A DNA stretch of 64,000 nucleotides from Clytia hemisphaerica (GCA_902728285.1 CACVBU010001235.1:1149233-1213232), one strand, 5' to 3'. Shown: positions 47,043-57,637, counted from the first letter of the stretch. Notes: generated by a model from the sequence alone, not told the origin. Numbers and translations are program-made.

Positions 47043-47680
47043 TCTAGTTAATGTTGATATTTACTATAAAATATAACTACATCCTTTTGTTATAAATGTA
47101 TGAACAAACATTAGGTTGATACTTTTCAATGCAATTTGAATATAAAAAGTAGACATAAATTTATAAACTATTAACAACGATCTATGAAACTAATAAAACC
47201 AACAGTAAAAACAACAACAGTGATCAATCTACTAAATATGAACAGACTCTAATATATATAAAGATATAAATCAACAACAAGAACAATATTTGTAAGCAAT
47301 AACAATAAGAAAATACAACAAGCAATAAAAGAAACAATTAAAACCTTCAGCTATAATAAGAAAAGATACTAGTATGCAAACAAGATTTTAATAACAAGAA
47401 ACTAGTGCAGGCTAAGAAATTGGGACAGACTAGCTAGAACTCTAGCGTCCTTTACTCTTGCTTCTTTCAAATTGTCAAATTATTCTAAACTAAAGTTTTA
47501 CTTGAATGAAATACAAATCTCAAATTGAATTTGAAACTTTTAAAAGCAAAACATCTAAAAATTCTTTTATGATTGTCTTACATGTCTGACATGAGAATTT
47601 TACCATGTGAATATCATATTGCTAAGTATATGACAAAAGTATTCTAAAACATTCCTAAACAAATCTATACTAAGCAAAAA
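47043..47680. other. Non-coding 3' side of the RecQ fragment
   Basis: AT-rich, rich in AACAA words; no gene seen. Confidence 0.4.
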
Positions 47681-47681
47681 A

Positions 47682-48727
47682 TCAAAAGTCAGATGAAGAT
47701 AAAGAAGAGTTGTCTGAGCTAAAGGAATCATCATGCATTGAACCTACTCTCACATCAGTGTCAGTGTTGCTTTCTTCTATATCTGGTTTAGAGCCAATTA
47801 GATTATTTTCACTGCCATTGAAACTTTTACTGGCTGCAGTTTTTTGACATAAAAGGTCATGTTGTTTTAAAACATTCTGGACAATGTAAACCACTTTGGG
47901 AATGACATCCATATTGAATAGAGAGGTGAAGAGAGTAATATAGCTTTCATCAAAACTATGATTGGATATATCAATTATTTCCTCAATTGAACTCAGAGGT
48001 AATCCTGATGTTAAATCATTATTTCGAAGCACACTCTTGCTTGATTGAGAATCTGAGCATTGTTGTCGTAAGCTCAGAAGACTGTTTCTTAGTATTTCAC
48101 GCCCATGTGCATTGAGTATACAACTTGGCTTTTGTTTTTCATATTGCATCACAATTTCCGCATGAACATTGTTGTTGACAAATATCACAACAATCATGTT
48201 GCTTTTCCAAAGGTTTCATTTGCTTTGTAGAGTATTGGGAAAGTAATGTTTTCCTACGACATACCCCTTTGTTGAGCAATAATCTTTCATTTCTTTATCT
48301 ATCTTGGGAGAGGAACAAGAATGAGGATATTTGATGATAATAGCTTGGCTTTTCTGGCCATCTCTTCCAGCTCTTCCAGACTGTTGGAAATAGTCATCCA
48401 GACTGCATGGAGGTCCATAGTGGATGACTGAGTGTAAACCTTTACTGTCTACACCCATGCCAAACGCTACAGAGGCTACTAAAAATCTGACCTTTCCATC
48501 AGCAGCTGAAAAGGAGTTAAGGACCCAATCAAGAACGTCTGGATATGTTTCTGCTGTATACTTAGCGTAAGGCCTAGTTTTGAAGTTTTTATATTTATCT
48601 TTCATTACATCGTTAAAGGCATCAAAAATCAATGTACTTTGGTCAACTCTTCTAGCAAACACAAGAACCTTCTTTGATTCGTAACCATTTAACATCATAT
48701 CATTCACATAATTTTTTAATATTAACG
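47682..48727 (-). pseudogene. C-terminal half of a RecQ-type DNA helicase
   Basis: RecQ helicases unwind DNA 3'-5'. The minus-strand frame from about 48,727 holds only the second RecA-like lobe: VLVFARRVDQS (motif IV region), FLVASVAFGMGVD (motif V) and QQSGRAGRDG (motif VI with arginine finger). At 48,216 the frame stops. A different frame (about 48,155-48,210) encodes CCDICQQQCSCGNC, the expected zinc-binding cysteines, after which the original frame resumes as MQYEKQKPSCILNAHGREIL and runs to an Asp/Ser-rich tail at 47,682. The DEAH-bearing first lobe is absent up to the window end. Upstream the sequence changes abruptly to a C-run and GTGAAT-rich DNA. It is a truncated copy with two compensating frameshifts; a mobile, multi-copy RecQ is possible. 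Confidence 0.7.
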
Positions 48728-48729
48728 CC

Positions 48730-48944
48730 CCCCCCCAGCGGTTTGCGTGAATGGGTGAATGGGCATTTTCGGTTGCGTGAATGCGTGAAAATTGGGAAAA
48801 AAATGCAGGAATACGTGAATTGAAAAAACTTCCGTGAACGTGAAAATTCACTTTTGGGTTGCGTGAATCTAGGCTATTTTGTGCGTGAATACGTGAATTT
48901 TCCCTTTTTTCCACGGATCATGTGCAGTTTTCCCGATTTTCCAA
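48730..48944. repeat. GTGAAT-rich segment interrupted by Copia (left part)
   Basis: GCGTGAATGCGTGAA-like words recur about ten times, often in pairs as (G)CGTGAAT(A/G)CGTGAAT. The segment begins with a C10 run at the RecQ junction. The same words resume on the other side of Copia (53,298-53,420), so Copia inserted into one pre-existing repeat. Confidence 0.6.
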
Positions 48945-48949
48945 TGTTT

Positions 48950-49145
48950 TGTTCAATTCATAGTCGATGGAGGTGGATTTAGACAGAAACTTGAGACATT
49001 AGCATCTATGCTAGAAATTGTGTTTTTTTATTAGAACTAGAATGTTCCGCGCAGCTAATCTGCCATTATGGAATAAAATACGGAACCAAAGCAAAATAGA
49101 TAAAATAAACAAAGTAGATACTGAGTATCCTTGTAAATATTAACA
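48950..49145 (-). repeat. Copia 3' LTR
   Basis: 196 bp, preceded on the minus strand by the polypurine tract. It differs from the 5' LTR at three bases (one near 48,954, one in CATTAGCATC against CATTAACATC, and one T/C before the T-run). Confidence 0.9.
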
Positions 49146-49174
49146 TCCCCCCTTGAGGGCAACTTTCTCCTTTT

Positions 49175-52100
49175 TTACTTTTGTCCAAAGAGAAATTGTT
49201 CGAATTTGAGTAGATACTGTTTCTTTTGTGGTTTCGTAAAGATATCAGCAACATTGTCCCCGGACGGGACATAATCTAACAAAATACTTCCTTCATCATA
49301 ACATTCCCTAATGAAGTGGTAGCGGATATCTATATGCTTCGCTTTCGTATGCTTCACAGGATTCTTTACGAGTGCTAAGACACCCTGATTGTCATTTTTG
49401 ACAATAATTGGTTGCGTTTTCGATTGGAGTAATTCGTTGATCAAACGATTGAGATAAATTGTCTCTTGACAAGTAATTGATATAGCCATGTACTCAGCTT
49501 CACACGTTGATAAAGCGACAGACGACTGCTTCTTAGACTTCCAACTGACAGCAGGACCTTCTGGGTTGAGACTAATAGAGTATCCGGTAACGCTTCGGCG
49601 GTCTTCCACAGATGTAGCCCAATCGGCGTCGCTGAATGCATGAACACGAAGAGGGGTTGATGACTTTCGGAAGGTCAACTTGCGATCAACAGTCTTCTTG
49701 ACGTACTGGAAGACATGTTTTATCATTGCGCAATCTCCAGGATCAGGACAGGAAAGATGTTGAGATAGTTTGGTTACGACAAACGATAGATCAGGTCGGG
49801 TACAAGTCATCGCATATATCAGGCTTCCAACCATTTGACGATATTGGTGGTTGTCGTATATTTGGTGTGTGGCTTCAGCGTACGAATTGATGTTCTGCTC
49901 ACACGGTGTCGTTCTTGGTCTACAGTCATTGAAACCAAAAGTTTTTAGAATGTTCTCCAAGTAGTGACTTTGTGACATGGTGATAGTTTCATCTCGGTGT
50001 TCAAATGTTATGCCGAGGAACGTGGATAATTGTCCAAGATCTTTCATCTCGAACTTAGTAGATAAGCTTTCTTTGATTGACTTCAGGAGTTGCATTGAAT
50101 TTGCTGCTATAATAATATCATCGACCCAAACTAGTAGAATGACTGTGTCTCTCTCGTTACGTTTTGAGAAGAGACATGGATCGGATGCAGACTGTTTGAA
50201 GTTAAGTTCATTGACAACATAGTCATGTAAGAGTTTGTGCCAGTTGCGGCCGCTTTGCTTAAGGCCATATAACGATTTCTGCAACTTCCAAACTTTATTT
50301 TCGATGGCATAACCGATTGGTTGAGATACGTAGATGTCTTCATCGATAGGTGCGTGTAGAAAAGCTGTTTTGACATCCATTTGATGAACGATTAAATCTT
50401 CTTGAACAGCAAGTTGGATCAGTGATCGGATTGTCTCCATACGAGCGGTAGGTGAAAAGGTTTCAGTGTAGTCGATTCCTTCGATCTGGCTATAACCTTT
50501 GGCAACATACCTTGCTTTAAATGTTGGTTGATCTGGGTCACCTTTGACTTTGTATACCCATTTCCCATCGACAACGGCACGGTTGGTTGGCGGATCAGTT
50601 AGTGTGTAGGTATCATTACGTTTCAGTGACTGTATTTCGTTCTCCATGGCCATTTGCCAGTTTGATGCTTCAGTGCAATTCACAGCTTCATGGTATGTGA
50701 CTGGAGTTTTGACATGATAGCAAAAATCAATGTGGACGTGATTGACAGAATCTTTGTCTTCGACTTTGGGTTCTTGCCGGTTCCTCAAAGGATACGACTT
50801 TGGTTGTGATGGTTCAGCTCTGACTGGTTCTGCTTTGATTTCGTGGTCTTTGGCGTCGACCTTAACTTCAGCTGGGTTAGCTGGTTCAATATGGAAATCT
50901 GGCTCAGATGCATCATCACTGTGCTCGAAACGATCAGTAAATTTAACAAGTCTATGTTTCATGACTGTTCTGTTTTCAGGGTAGTAGACGAGAAAGGATG
51001 GGCTGTTTCGATCGTAGCCCACAAAATAACCTTTCTTGCAACGTGGATCTAGCTTCTTCACGTAGTTGTGGTTGTATGAGTAACACACGGTACCAAAGAT
51101 GTGGAGCTGGGCAATGTTAGGTTTTCGTCCTGTGATAAGGCTGTAAGGAGTGGTCTTGATGCGTTGAACATAGCATCGGTTTCTGATGTGTGTTGCGGTC
51201 ATCAATGCGTAGGTCCATAGATATTTTGGTAAACCTGAATCAATGATGAGTGCCCGGGCCATCTCGAACAGGGTACGCCAATTTCGTTCAGAGGTACCAT
51301 TTTGGTGCGGAGAGTATGGTGATGTAAGCTCATGTTTTATATTACGATTTCTGAGCAGTGTTTTAAATTCTTCAGAGATGTACTCCCCTCCATTATCACT
51401 TCGAATTCTTTCGGTATCTCCATTGGGAATAATCTCAGTATGAAAGTTCAATGTTTTAATCTTACCATATGGGCTGGTGTCTGCAAAGAACTTTTCGGTG
51501 GCTTTCACAGCATCTGACTTCTCCTTGAGAAAGTAGGTAAATGAGCAGCTTGAGTAATCGTCAACAAAGATCATGGCATATCGATATCCCTCTTTGGCAA
51601 CTGGGTCCACAGGTCCAGCAAGATCAGTGTGAATAAGCTCAAAGGGTTTGGTTGCTCTGATGTCTGGATCAACATTTCGAGTGTTTGTTTGTTTGGATAA
51701 AACACAAGTTTCACAGTCGAATGGCTTTGACTCTGTAATAGTCATCCCCTGGACGACATTTTCTAGACTTTTCACATCAGATAAATTACAATGTCCCAAA
51801 ATTTTGTGCCAAGTTTCAAGACTTTCTTTACGACTGGTATTTTCTGACGATTTGCATAGGTAGTAGAGACGAGCATGTTGTACAAAGGGAAAAGACGTTC
51901 CATTGTAAATAAGGTTTGATTTTTCGCCATCAAAAATTACTTTGGCTCCTTTTTCGAGTGCTCGTCTAACTGAAAATATGGATTGCGGAAATGAAGGTAC
52001 ATACAGGGTATTTTCCAATGTTGCTTTAACAATCTTATTGTCAGATGTACGCAAAGAAATTAACACTGTCCCTCTTTTCTTTGCTAAATTATTGACAAGA

Positions 52101-52699
52101 GATCCATCTGCAAGCTCGATGTAATGGTTTTCCGGTTTGAAATCGTCATCGGTGGATATAAAATTTGCATCGGTATTGACCATGTGAGATGTGGCACCAC
52201 AATCCACTAAAAAGGTATCAATATCAGACATAAGTTTTAAGTTATTGTCGTTGTCATCACATTTAAAAGCAAAACTGTGGTCTGCTTCGTCAAGATTTCC
52301 TGCTTTCTTTGATGAATGCTTTTTGATTTTTCGACAATTTGATTCAAAATGCGTCGAAGACTTGCAATGAGAGCAGTATTTTCGATTCTGCTTTGGTTTG
52401 GTGCAATCTGGTGCTTTGTGTCCTGGGATTCCACAGTTGTAGCAAGTAACTTTAGAACGATGATGCTGGTCGTTGATTTTCATGACAGAGTTTTTATCAG
52501 GTTGTACTTGTCCAGCAGAACGTTGAGATCTGGCATTTTCAGTGTCTTCAAAATTTTTCAAAGTTTGTTTAAATTTTTGAAAATCTTGGATGATTTCTTC
52601 AGATTGGGTTGTAACTGCTATGAATGATTGGTATTCGTCTGGTAGCCCCTTAACAACCATGGCAACAAGGAGGCCATCGCTAACCGTCTCCTTTGACAT
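49175..52699 (-). CDS. pol: Copia gag-pol polyprotein, main ORF (1174 codons)
   Basis: Domain order is the copia order. Rest of gag with zinc knuckle CYNCGIPGHKAPDC (about residues 86-99); aspartic protease FLVDCGATSHM (Asp166); integrase H-H-C-C (WHKILGHCN.. CETC, about 297-332). The integrase core has HTDLAGP (Asp359), IRSDNGGEY (Asp435) and NGTSERN (Glu471). RT follows with YMLLVWVDD-type box LLVWVDDIIIAAN, then RNase H with FSDADWATS, STCEAEYMA and KHIDIRYHFIRE near the C-terminus. No stop or frameshift occurs within these 1174 codons. The frame is open from about 52,755; the listed start is only the first ATG after the gag frame change. Key catalytic residues are present. Confidence 0.92.
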   Translation of the reverse strand: MSKETVSDGLLVAMVVKGLPDEYQSFIAVTTQSEEIIQDFQKFKQTLKNFEDTENARSQRSAGQVQPDKNSVMKINDQHHRSKVTCYNCGIPGHKAPDCTKPKQNRKYCSHCKSSTHFESNCRKIKKHSSKKAGNLDEADHSFAFKCDDNDNNLKLMSDIDTFLVDCGATSHMVNTDANFISTDDDFKPENHYIELADGSLVNNLAKKRGTVLISLRTSDNKIVKATLENTLYVPSFPQSIFSVRRALEKGAKVIFDGEKSNLIYNGTSFPFVQHARLYYLCKSSENTSRKESLETWHKILGHCNLSDVKSLENVVQGMTITESKPFDCETCVLSKQTNTRNVDPDIRATKPFELIHTDLAGPVDPVAKEGYRYAMIFVDDYSSCSFTYFLKEKSDAVKATEKFFADTSPYGKIKTLNFHTEIIPNGDTERIRSDNGGEYISEEFKTLLRNRNIKHELTSPYSPHQNGTSERNWRTLFEMARALIIDSGLPKYLWTYALMTATHIRNRCYVQRIKTTPYSLITGRKPNIAQLHIFGTVCYSYNHNYVKKLDPRCKKGYFVGYDRNSPSFLVYYPENRTVMKHRLVKFTDRFEHSDDASEPDFHIEPANPAEVKVDAKDHEIKAEPVRAEPSQPKSYPLRNRQEPKVEDKDSVNHVHIDFCYHVKTPVTYHEAVNCTEASNWQMAMENEIQSLKRNDTYTLTDPPTNRAVVDGKWVYKVKGDPDQPTFKARYVAKGYSQIEGIDYTETFSPTARMETIRSLIQLAVQEDLIVHQMDVKTAFLHAPIDEDIYVSQPIGYAIENKVWKLQKSLYGLKQSGRNWHKLLHDYVVNELNFKQSASDPCLFSKRNERDTVILLVWVDDIIIAANSMQLLKSIKESLSTKFEMKDLGQLSTFLGITFEHRDETITMSQSHYLENILKTFGFNDCRPRTTPCEQNINSYAEATHQIYDNHQYRQMVGSLIYAMTCTRPDLSFVVTKLSQHLSCPDPGDCAMIKHVFQYVKKTVDRKLTFRKSSTPLRVHAFSDADWATSVEDRRSVTGYSISLNPEGPAVSWKSKKQSSVALSTCEAEYMAISITCQETIYLNRLINELLQSKTQPIIVKNDNQGVLALVKNPVKHTKAKHIDIRYHFIRECYDEGSILLDYVPSGDNVADIFTKPQKKQYLLKFEQFLFGQK

Positions 52700-52754
52700 A
52701 CGAAGTGCATTTGCTGCAGATTCTGCTCGTAGAACGTAGTCAGTAATGGTTTCA

Positions 52755-53108
52755 TTAGGTTTTTTTCTTCAGCGAAGTGAGCTGGGTATAAAGTGTGATA
52801 ATTCGGGGCTTACCACTGCCTGCGTAATGTTCTCGAAGTATTTGGAATGCTTTACGTCCATCATCTCTTGCATCTCTCATTATCAAGGAGATAGAACGTT
52901 CATCAAGTACTTGAATAAGCTCAGCAAAAGCAAGTTCCTTGTTGTCGGCGGAAACATCATCTTCACCAACAAAAATGTTTTTGAGTTTTCTAATCTTCAT
53001 GTATCCAAGGAATTTTACTTCCCACAGTTCAAATTTTCGTTCGTCTCCGTCAAACGTAATGTTTTTCCAGTGTGTGTTGGCACTGGGCCCATAACCTGTT
53101 GAATTCAT
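52755..53108 (-). CDS. gag: Copia gag, N-terminal part
   Basis: 117 codons starting MNSTGYGPSANTHW, with the UBN2-type gag pattern (W.. ..FLGYMKIRKL, FQILREHYAGSG and LYTQLTSLKK). The frame ends after an A7 run at about 52,764-52,770. The reading continues one nucleotide away without a gap in similarity to copia gag, so a single-base insertion, a consensus error or ribosomal slippage separates it from the main ORF. Family members normally keep gag and pol in one frame. Confidence 0.8.
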   Translation of the reverse strand: MNSTGYGPSANTHWKNITFDGDERKFELWEVKFLGYMKIRKLKNIFVGEDDVSADNKELAFAELIQVLDERSISLIMRDARDDGRKAFQILREHYAGSGKPRIITLYTQLTSLKKKT

Positions 53109-53292
53109 AGTCGATGGAGGTGGATTTAGACAGAAACTTGAGACATTAACATCTATGCTAGAAATTGTGCTTTTTTATTAGAACTAGAATGTTCCGCGCA
53201 GCTAATCTGCCATTATGGAATAAAATACGGAACCAAAGCAAAATAGATAAAATAAACAAAGTAGATACTGAGTATCCTTGTAAATATTAACA
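53097..53292 (-). repeat. Copia 5' LTR
   Basis: 196 bp, starting TGTTAATATTTACAAGG on the minus strand and followed directly by the primer-binding site. The gag ATG (53,108) lies inside the last 12 bp of this LTR, so the coding frame runs through the LTR edge and across the primer-binding site. Confidence 0.9.
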
Positions 53293-53297
53293 TGTTT

Positions 53298-53742
53298 CCC
53301 CGATTTCCCCCGAAAATTTTCCGATTTCCTGAAAAATCGGGTTATTCCGTGAAACTCGATGAAAATTTGCGTGAATGCGCGAATTTCGAAAAAGAATTGC
53401 TAGACAGGTGCGAACCGGGAAGTATCTTATCCATTTGGTGGACTAATTTTCTTGAGGTTTTTCTTGTTCCTTATGGTAATAAGAATATTTTAAGCTTCTG
53501 GGCCACCTGGATTTCTCACCCGGGTATCCATAATGGCGGATTTTTGGTTATGTGACCCCCGTAGGCAAAACTGAAAATTCTTCCATCCCAAATATAGGCT
53601 TATCATATATCAATTGATCGGAAATTTGATACTGATTAATTTTGAGATACGAAGCTAGGTCTGAAAACTTTCCTATCTCGGGATATAAATCACTTTCGTT
53701 TTCTCAGGTTTGGCTGCAGTTGTAGGCGGGCTTTCATGGAGT
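53298..53742. other. Right flank of Copia: GTGAAT repeat remnant and unassigned sequence
   Basis: 53,298-53,420 continues the GTGAAT-rich repeat. 53,430-53,742 has no recognised feature and ends at the LINE 3' tail. Confidence 0.45.
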
Positions 53743-53828
53743 GATTATTATTATTATTATTATTATAATGTAACAAAGTTCTAGGCGCACGAGGGCCTCT
53801 GGAACTGATCGTGATTATACAACGTATT

Positions 53829-55930
53829 TTACAATTGTCTTGTGTTGAATCTTTTCGGGTGTTTACTCCATGCAGTGTTGAGTCTTTCTTTGAAGACTTT
53901 GACTGTCTTTGCTTCAGCGACATCTTTTGGCAATTTATTCCAGGTTGGTCGTTTCCTTTCGAGATGCTCTCATAACATTTATCCAGATAGTACAGAAGCT
54001 GTGTCACGGTTGAACGGTTGTTAATGAAGCCATATTGTTTGTTCGATAAAAGATTATGATCGGAAAGGTGCTTCATGATGTGTTTCCTCAGTATTGATTC
54101 CATTAATTTGCACACTACCGATGTCAAACTAACAGGTCGATAATTGACTGCCAAATTCTGAGGTCCCTTGTTTTTGTAGATAGGTGTGACATGTGCCACC
54201 TTCCAATCTCGTGGTAATGAGCCTTCAACTAAAGATTTGTTCATGATTACAGCTAAGGGTAGAGACAGATAGTCAGATAATTCCGCTAGTATCCTAGGGT
54301 GTATTTCGTCTGGACCGAATGACTTATTATGGTTGAGCTCTTTCAATTGATTCTGTACCATCTCCTCAGAGATATGAATATCTCCGATGGATGAATCAGT
54401 TCTCTTTTCAAATGCAGGAAGTTCACCTACTGCTTCTTTTGTGAATACACTGCAGAACTGTCGTTGAAGTATATTGGATTTTTCGTGATCTTTATGCTTT
54501 AACGATGTTTTGACATTTGGTGATTCAAGTAGTGATGAAACTGTACTAGAAGATTTCATCTTGTTACGCACATGTGACCAGAATATCTTCGGTTTGGTCT
54601 TTGCGTTATCACAAATTCTTTGTTCGTAGTTCCTGTGAGCTTGTCTCATCAATTTGTTCACTCTGTTTCTTACAGGGGTGTATTTTGCTCGATTGTATTC
54701 TTTTTCTTCGGGCGGTGATTTCATCCATTTCCGATGGAGGCGTCTCTTCTCTGCTATTTCTTTCCGAAGTTGAACTCCAATAGGTATTTTACCTTTCTTC
54801 TTCCAGTTTTGACCACCGATGATCTTTATGGGTACAAAACGGTTTCGTATATCCAAAATCTTCTTTCGGAAAAGCTGCCAAAGCTCCTCGGTTGACTTAG
54901 AATTAGCCACCTCGGGAAATTGCTTGTACCAATCATCAGAGTTGAGATCTTGTTTCATTGCTTCAAAGTCTGCGTCCTCGTACTTGTATCTTTCTGATTT
55001 AGGTTTCAATACAGCATCACATTTGATACTGAAGGTCAAGCAACTATGATCGCTTAAACACAAAGGACTGAAATACTCTAGACATAGAGCTTGGTTAGCT
55101 TCACCTGTTAAAATCAGATCGACGAAAGATGGGTCGTCAGTCCCACGGCATCTGGTTGGTTCGTCTACACTTTGGTGGAGAAAGGAGTCGCGAAGGGCTT
55201 CAAGAAATTTTTCTTCTTTACTTTCCTCGAGATGTGGCGTCGTCCAATTTTTCCAATTGATTGTTGGGAAGTTAAAGTCCCCGACAAAGCATTTATGAGA
55301 GTATTTGTGGTTTGATGCGATATCTTTGATTAGATGATTCAACTTGTTGTTATTTTCAGTTGACGTGTCATTGTTCGTAGGGGAGCGATAGATACAGGAG
55401 AAGACCAGGAGATCGTTTCCGGATAGACGAATTTCGATTGTGGATGCTTCATTGAAATTGACTTGGTTCATTGATTTGTTGACATCGGTGACCAAATGTT
55501 TGATCGATGAATGAGCAAGAATAATTATCCCGCGACCGATGCCAGTGGTCATGTTCGTATGACTGACACATTTATAATGTTTAAGCTCGTGTTCGTGTAG
55601 CTCTCGCAGTCCACCGTGCTTTGGTTTCACCTCACATATCGCAATGATGTGGGGATGATGTTTCTCTACATCAAGCACAAGTTGTCGCTTCTTCTCGGGT
55701 GTTAGCGTGTCGGCGTTGCAATAAAAGATCCTGATTTCGTTGATCTTTATTTCAACATCATCTACTTGATTTACGTTATGGTTTTCTTGAATTATTGTTC
55801 TCCGATTGTTTTCGTTTGAGTAAGATTCTTGGCGAATACTACATTCTTCGTGTCTGTCTTCTTTGTTTGAGATCTGATTTTGACCTTGATGATGTCGAAT
55901 CCGTTTTTTGAGTCCCCTCGAGCTCTCCAT
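53829..55930 (-). pseudogene. LINE ORF2: apurinic-type endonuclease and truncated RT
   Basis: The N-terminal endonuclease is complete: IRIFYCNADTLTPEKKR, IIAICEVKP, YRSPTNN, VGDFNFPTINW and the catalytic SDHSCLTF. Then come the RT N-terminal blocks KSFGPDEIHPRIL, WKVAHVTPIYKNKG and NYRPVSLTSVVCKLME up to QLLYYLDKCYE. The catalytic palm box is absent because of the internal deletion. Beyond the junction the true LINE C-terminus is in another frame (WNKLPKDVAEAKTVKVFKER, ending TAA at 53,829), whereas the ORF itself reads on to 53,690 as out-of-frame sequence. The product cannot reverse-transcribe. Confidence 0.8.
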
Positions 55931-56959
55931 TTATAGATATCAGAGTTATCATTCTCATTTCTAGTTTTAGCTTTAAACGATAGTTCCCTTACGTTCTTTC
56001 TTTCATCTTGTGTTAGATCTTCAGTTACACTCGTTGTCTTGTATTTTTGGATGCCCTTGAGAGAAGGAAGATTTCCGAGAAGTGAAAATTTTTCCTTTTT
56101 GCTAGATAGACAGATTAATAAAGGGCGCTTCTTTTCCTGAGATGGTTTTCCAGGGCGACTGACACGTTTGATAGTAGCGCGTGTGTGAGTGTCTTTAACA
56201 AGACCTTCGGCCCATGAATTGTCATCTTCTTGTTCTTGTTCTACTAAGCCATGGATGACGACGTTGCGAGATCTTTTGATTTTGTCATTTTCTTCTGCTT
56301 CTTCTTCACGCCATGCATCCCTAATTGCTTCTCTGATAGTTGTTTGCTTGGCAGATACCTCAGAGGTCTTTGTAGCGTCAGCGTAAGACTTTTCCGACAA
56401 TATCTTCATTTCTGTTTTGATAAGTTCTTGCATGCTGTGCTTGAATTTCTCCATGTTGGTTTCAATCTTTTGTTCAACGTATTCCAAAGTGTGGAGTGCT
56501 GGATTGTTGTCCAGTTTCTTTTTGAGGGCAGCGAGTTCTTGTTCCCTGGCATCGGCCGCAATTTTGTCTGCTTTGAATTTCTTCAGCAGCTCTGCTTCTT
56601 TCTCGGCTTTGATTTTGATGATGTTTTCACAATTTGCCACGTCTCTCTGGAGAGATTTCACCTTTTGATTTGGGGAAGCATATGCACCAATATTCTTGGT
56701 CATAGCAGTTCACGCAAATGAACTTTATTCCTTTCGTCTTTCCAACAATCAGCTGGATGTAGTATGGAGGAAGTTCAGAACACGAATAGTGAACACTTCT
56801 CTCGCACTCGGTGCATTTGAGTCGATCTTTTTTCTTATCAGTGATACATCGTGATGGTGTACAAGTCTCCAGATCTTGTGAGCTTGCACTCAATTCTTCC
56901 AATGATGATGGTGATTGCAATGGTGTGACTGCTCGACTGCTCCGAAGAATTCTCTTCAT
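55792..56959 (-). CDS. LINE ORF1: PHD-like zinc finger plus coiled coil (two overlapping frames)
   Basis: The first frame (56,959-56,627) has the Cys/His pattern C..C-SVHYSCSELP.. FICVNCYDQ, a PHD-like finger seen in ORF1 of CR1/L2-type LINEs. The second frame (56,703-55,792) starts MTKNIGAYASPNQKV and holds a long Lys/Glu/Ala-rich coiled coil (AREQELAALKKKLDNN), then a nucleic-acid-binding-like part with RNVVIHGLVEQ. The two frames overlap by 77 bp. They are probably one ORF1 split by a 1-nt shift, though a natural overlap is possible. ORF1 proteins bind the element RNA. Confidence 0.6.
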
Positions 56960-57060
56960 TATGATGGATATGAATGAGATTTCCGTTTAAAATAGTCAAA
57001 AATGTTGTTTTTTGAGAATTTTTGATGATGCAATTCTTTTAGTCATATCTCAAGAAATAT

Positions 57061-57340
57061 TAGTCCGGTAGAATTAGCCTGAGACCTGGACAAAATTCCC
57101 AACAAGCTGAAATTTTGCACAGAGGTTCCCAATAGGATACTACCACCAAAAAAAAAGCCCCATCGATTCCGACATGGGAAAACTTTTTACGGACGATTTA
57201 ATTTCGGACACGTCCGAAAAAAAAACTTGAAAAAAGATTTCTCAAAATATGTAAGTGTCATATATCAAAAGAAAGATAATTTCAATACGAACAAAAAAAT
57301 TGCCTACAGGAAAGCCTGGAAATCATCTCACAAAGAGTTA
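57061..57340 (+). repeat. Left TIR of the Academ-like transposon
   Basis: Mirrors 63,700-63,949 with about 85-90% identity by eye, apart from a 45-bp extra segment. It includes the small palindrome TCGGACACGTCCGA, also present in the right TIR. Confidence 0.75.
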
Positions 57341-57637
57341 GAAGACCTCGAATACATCATGGTTTTCATCTTCTTTTTATATTATGTTTAAATTCTTTAA
57401 AATTACTATTATGTTTAACTTTGTATGAGTATGATTTTTAGGTTCAAAATACGATTTTAAGGGATTGACACTCAGAAAGATCTTTTTCATTATTTTTGAT
57501 GCCATTGCAGTGTAAATATGTAAACATTCGAATGCGAATAAGTGTTATTTACATTCATCAATTCATCAACTTGACAACTCCTGAAAGGTATATTTTTCAT
57601 TTTTTGAAAAGTAACTTTTAACATAATCTGTGTATAT

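Larger units (their letters stand above)
48950..53292 (-). mobile_element. Copia-type LTR retrotransposon, 4,343 bp, young
   Basis: Two 196-bp LTRs (48,950-49,145 and 53,097-53,292) start TGTT and end AACA, and differ at only three positions. A 5-bp duplication TGTTT flanks the element (48,945-48,949 and 53,293-53,297). The primer-binding site at 53,083-53,096 reads, on the minus strand, GGTTATGGGCCCAG. It is complementary to the anticodon arm of initiator tRNA-Met, the half-tRNA priming known for copia. The polypurine tract AAGGGGGGA ends at 49,146, next to the 3' LTR. Coding is on the minus strand and nearly intact apart from one frame change in gag. Confidence 0.95.
53743..56990 (-). mobile_element. 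CR1/L2-type LINE with internal deletion in the RT
   Basis: Non-LTR retrotransposon on the minus strand: ORF1, an overlapping ORF2 with endonuclease and the start of RT, a short 3' UTR, and an (ATA)n/(AAT)n tail at 53,743-53,767. The 3' UTR begins with ..GGCCCTCGTGCGCC before the tail. RT sequence after CYESISKG is missing; the frame continues directly into the extreme C-terminus, so about the central half of the RT and its downstream domain was deleted at about 53,960. The 5' edge is uncertain (ORF1 ATG at 56,959), and the Academ-like transposon starts 70 bp further right. Confidence 0.8.

Noticed and set aside
49977..52627. Plus-strand frames of 60-92 codons across Copia
   Set aside because: Antisense shadows of the 1174-codon polyprotein.
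54574..56721. Plus-strand frames up to 156 codons across the LINE
   Set aside because: Antisense shadows of LINE ORF1 and ORF2, which hold all recognisable motifs.
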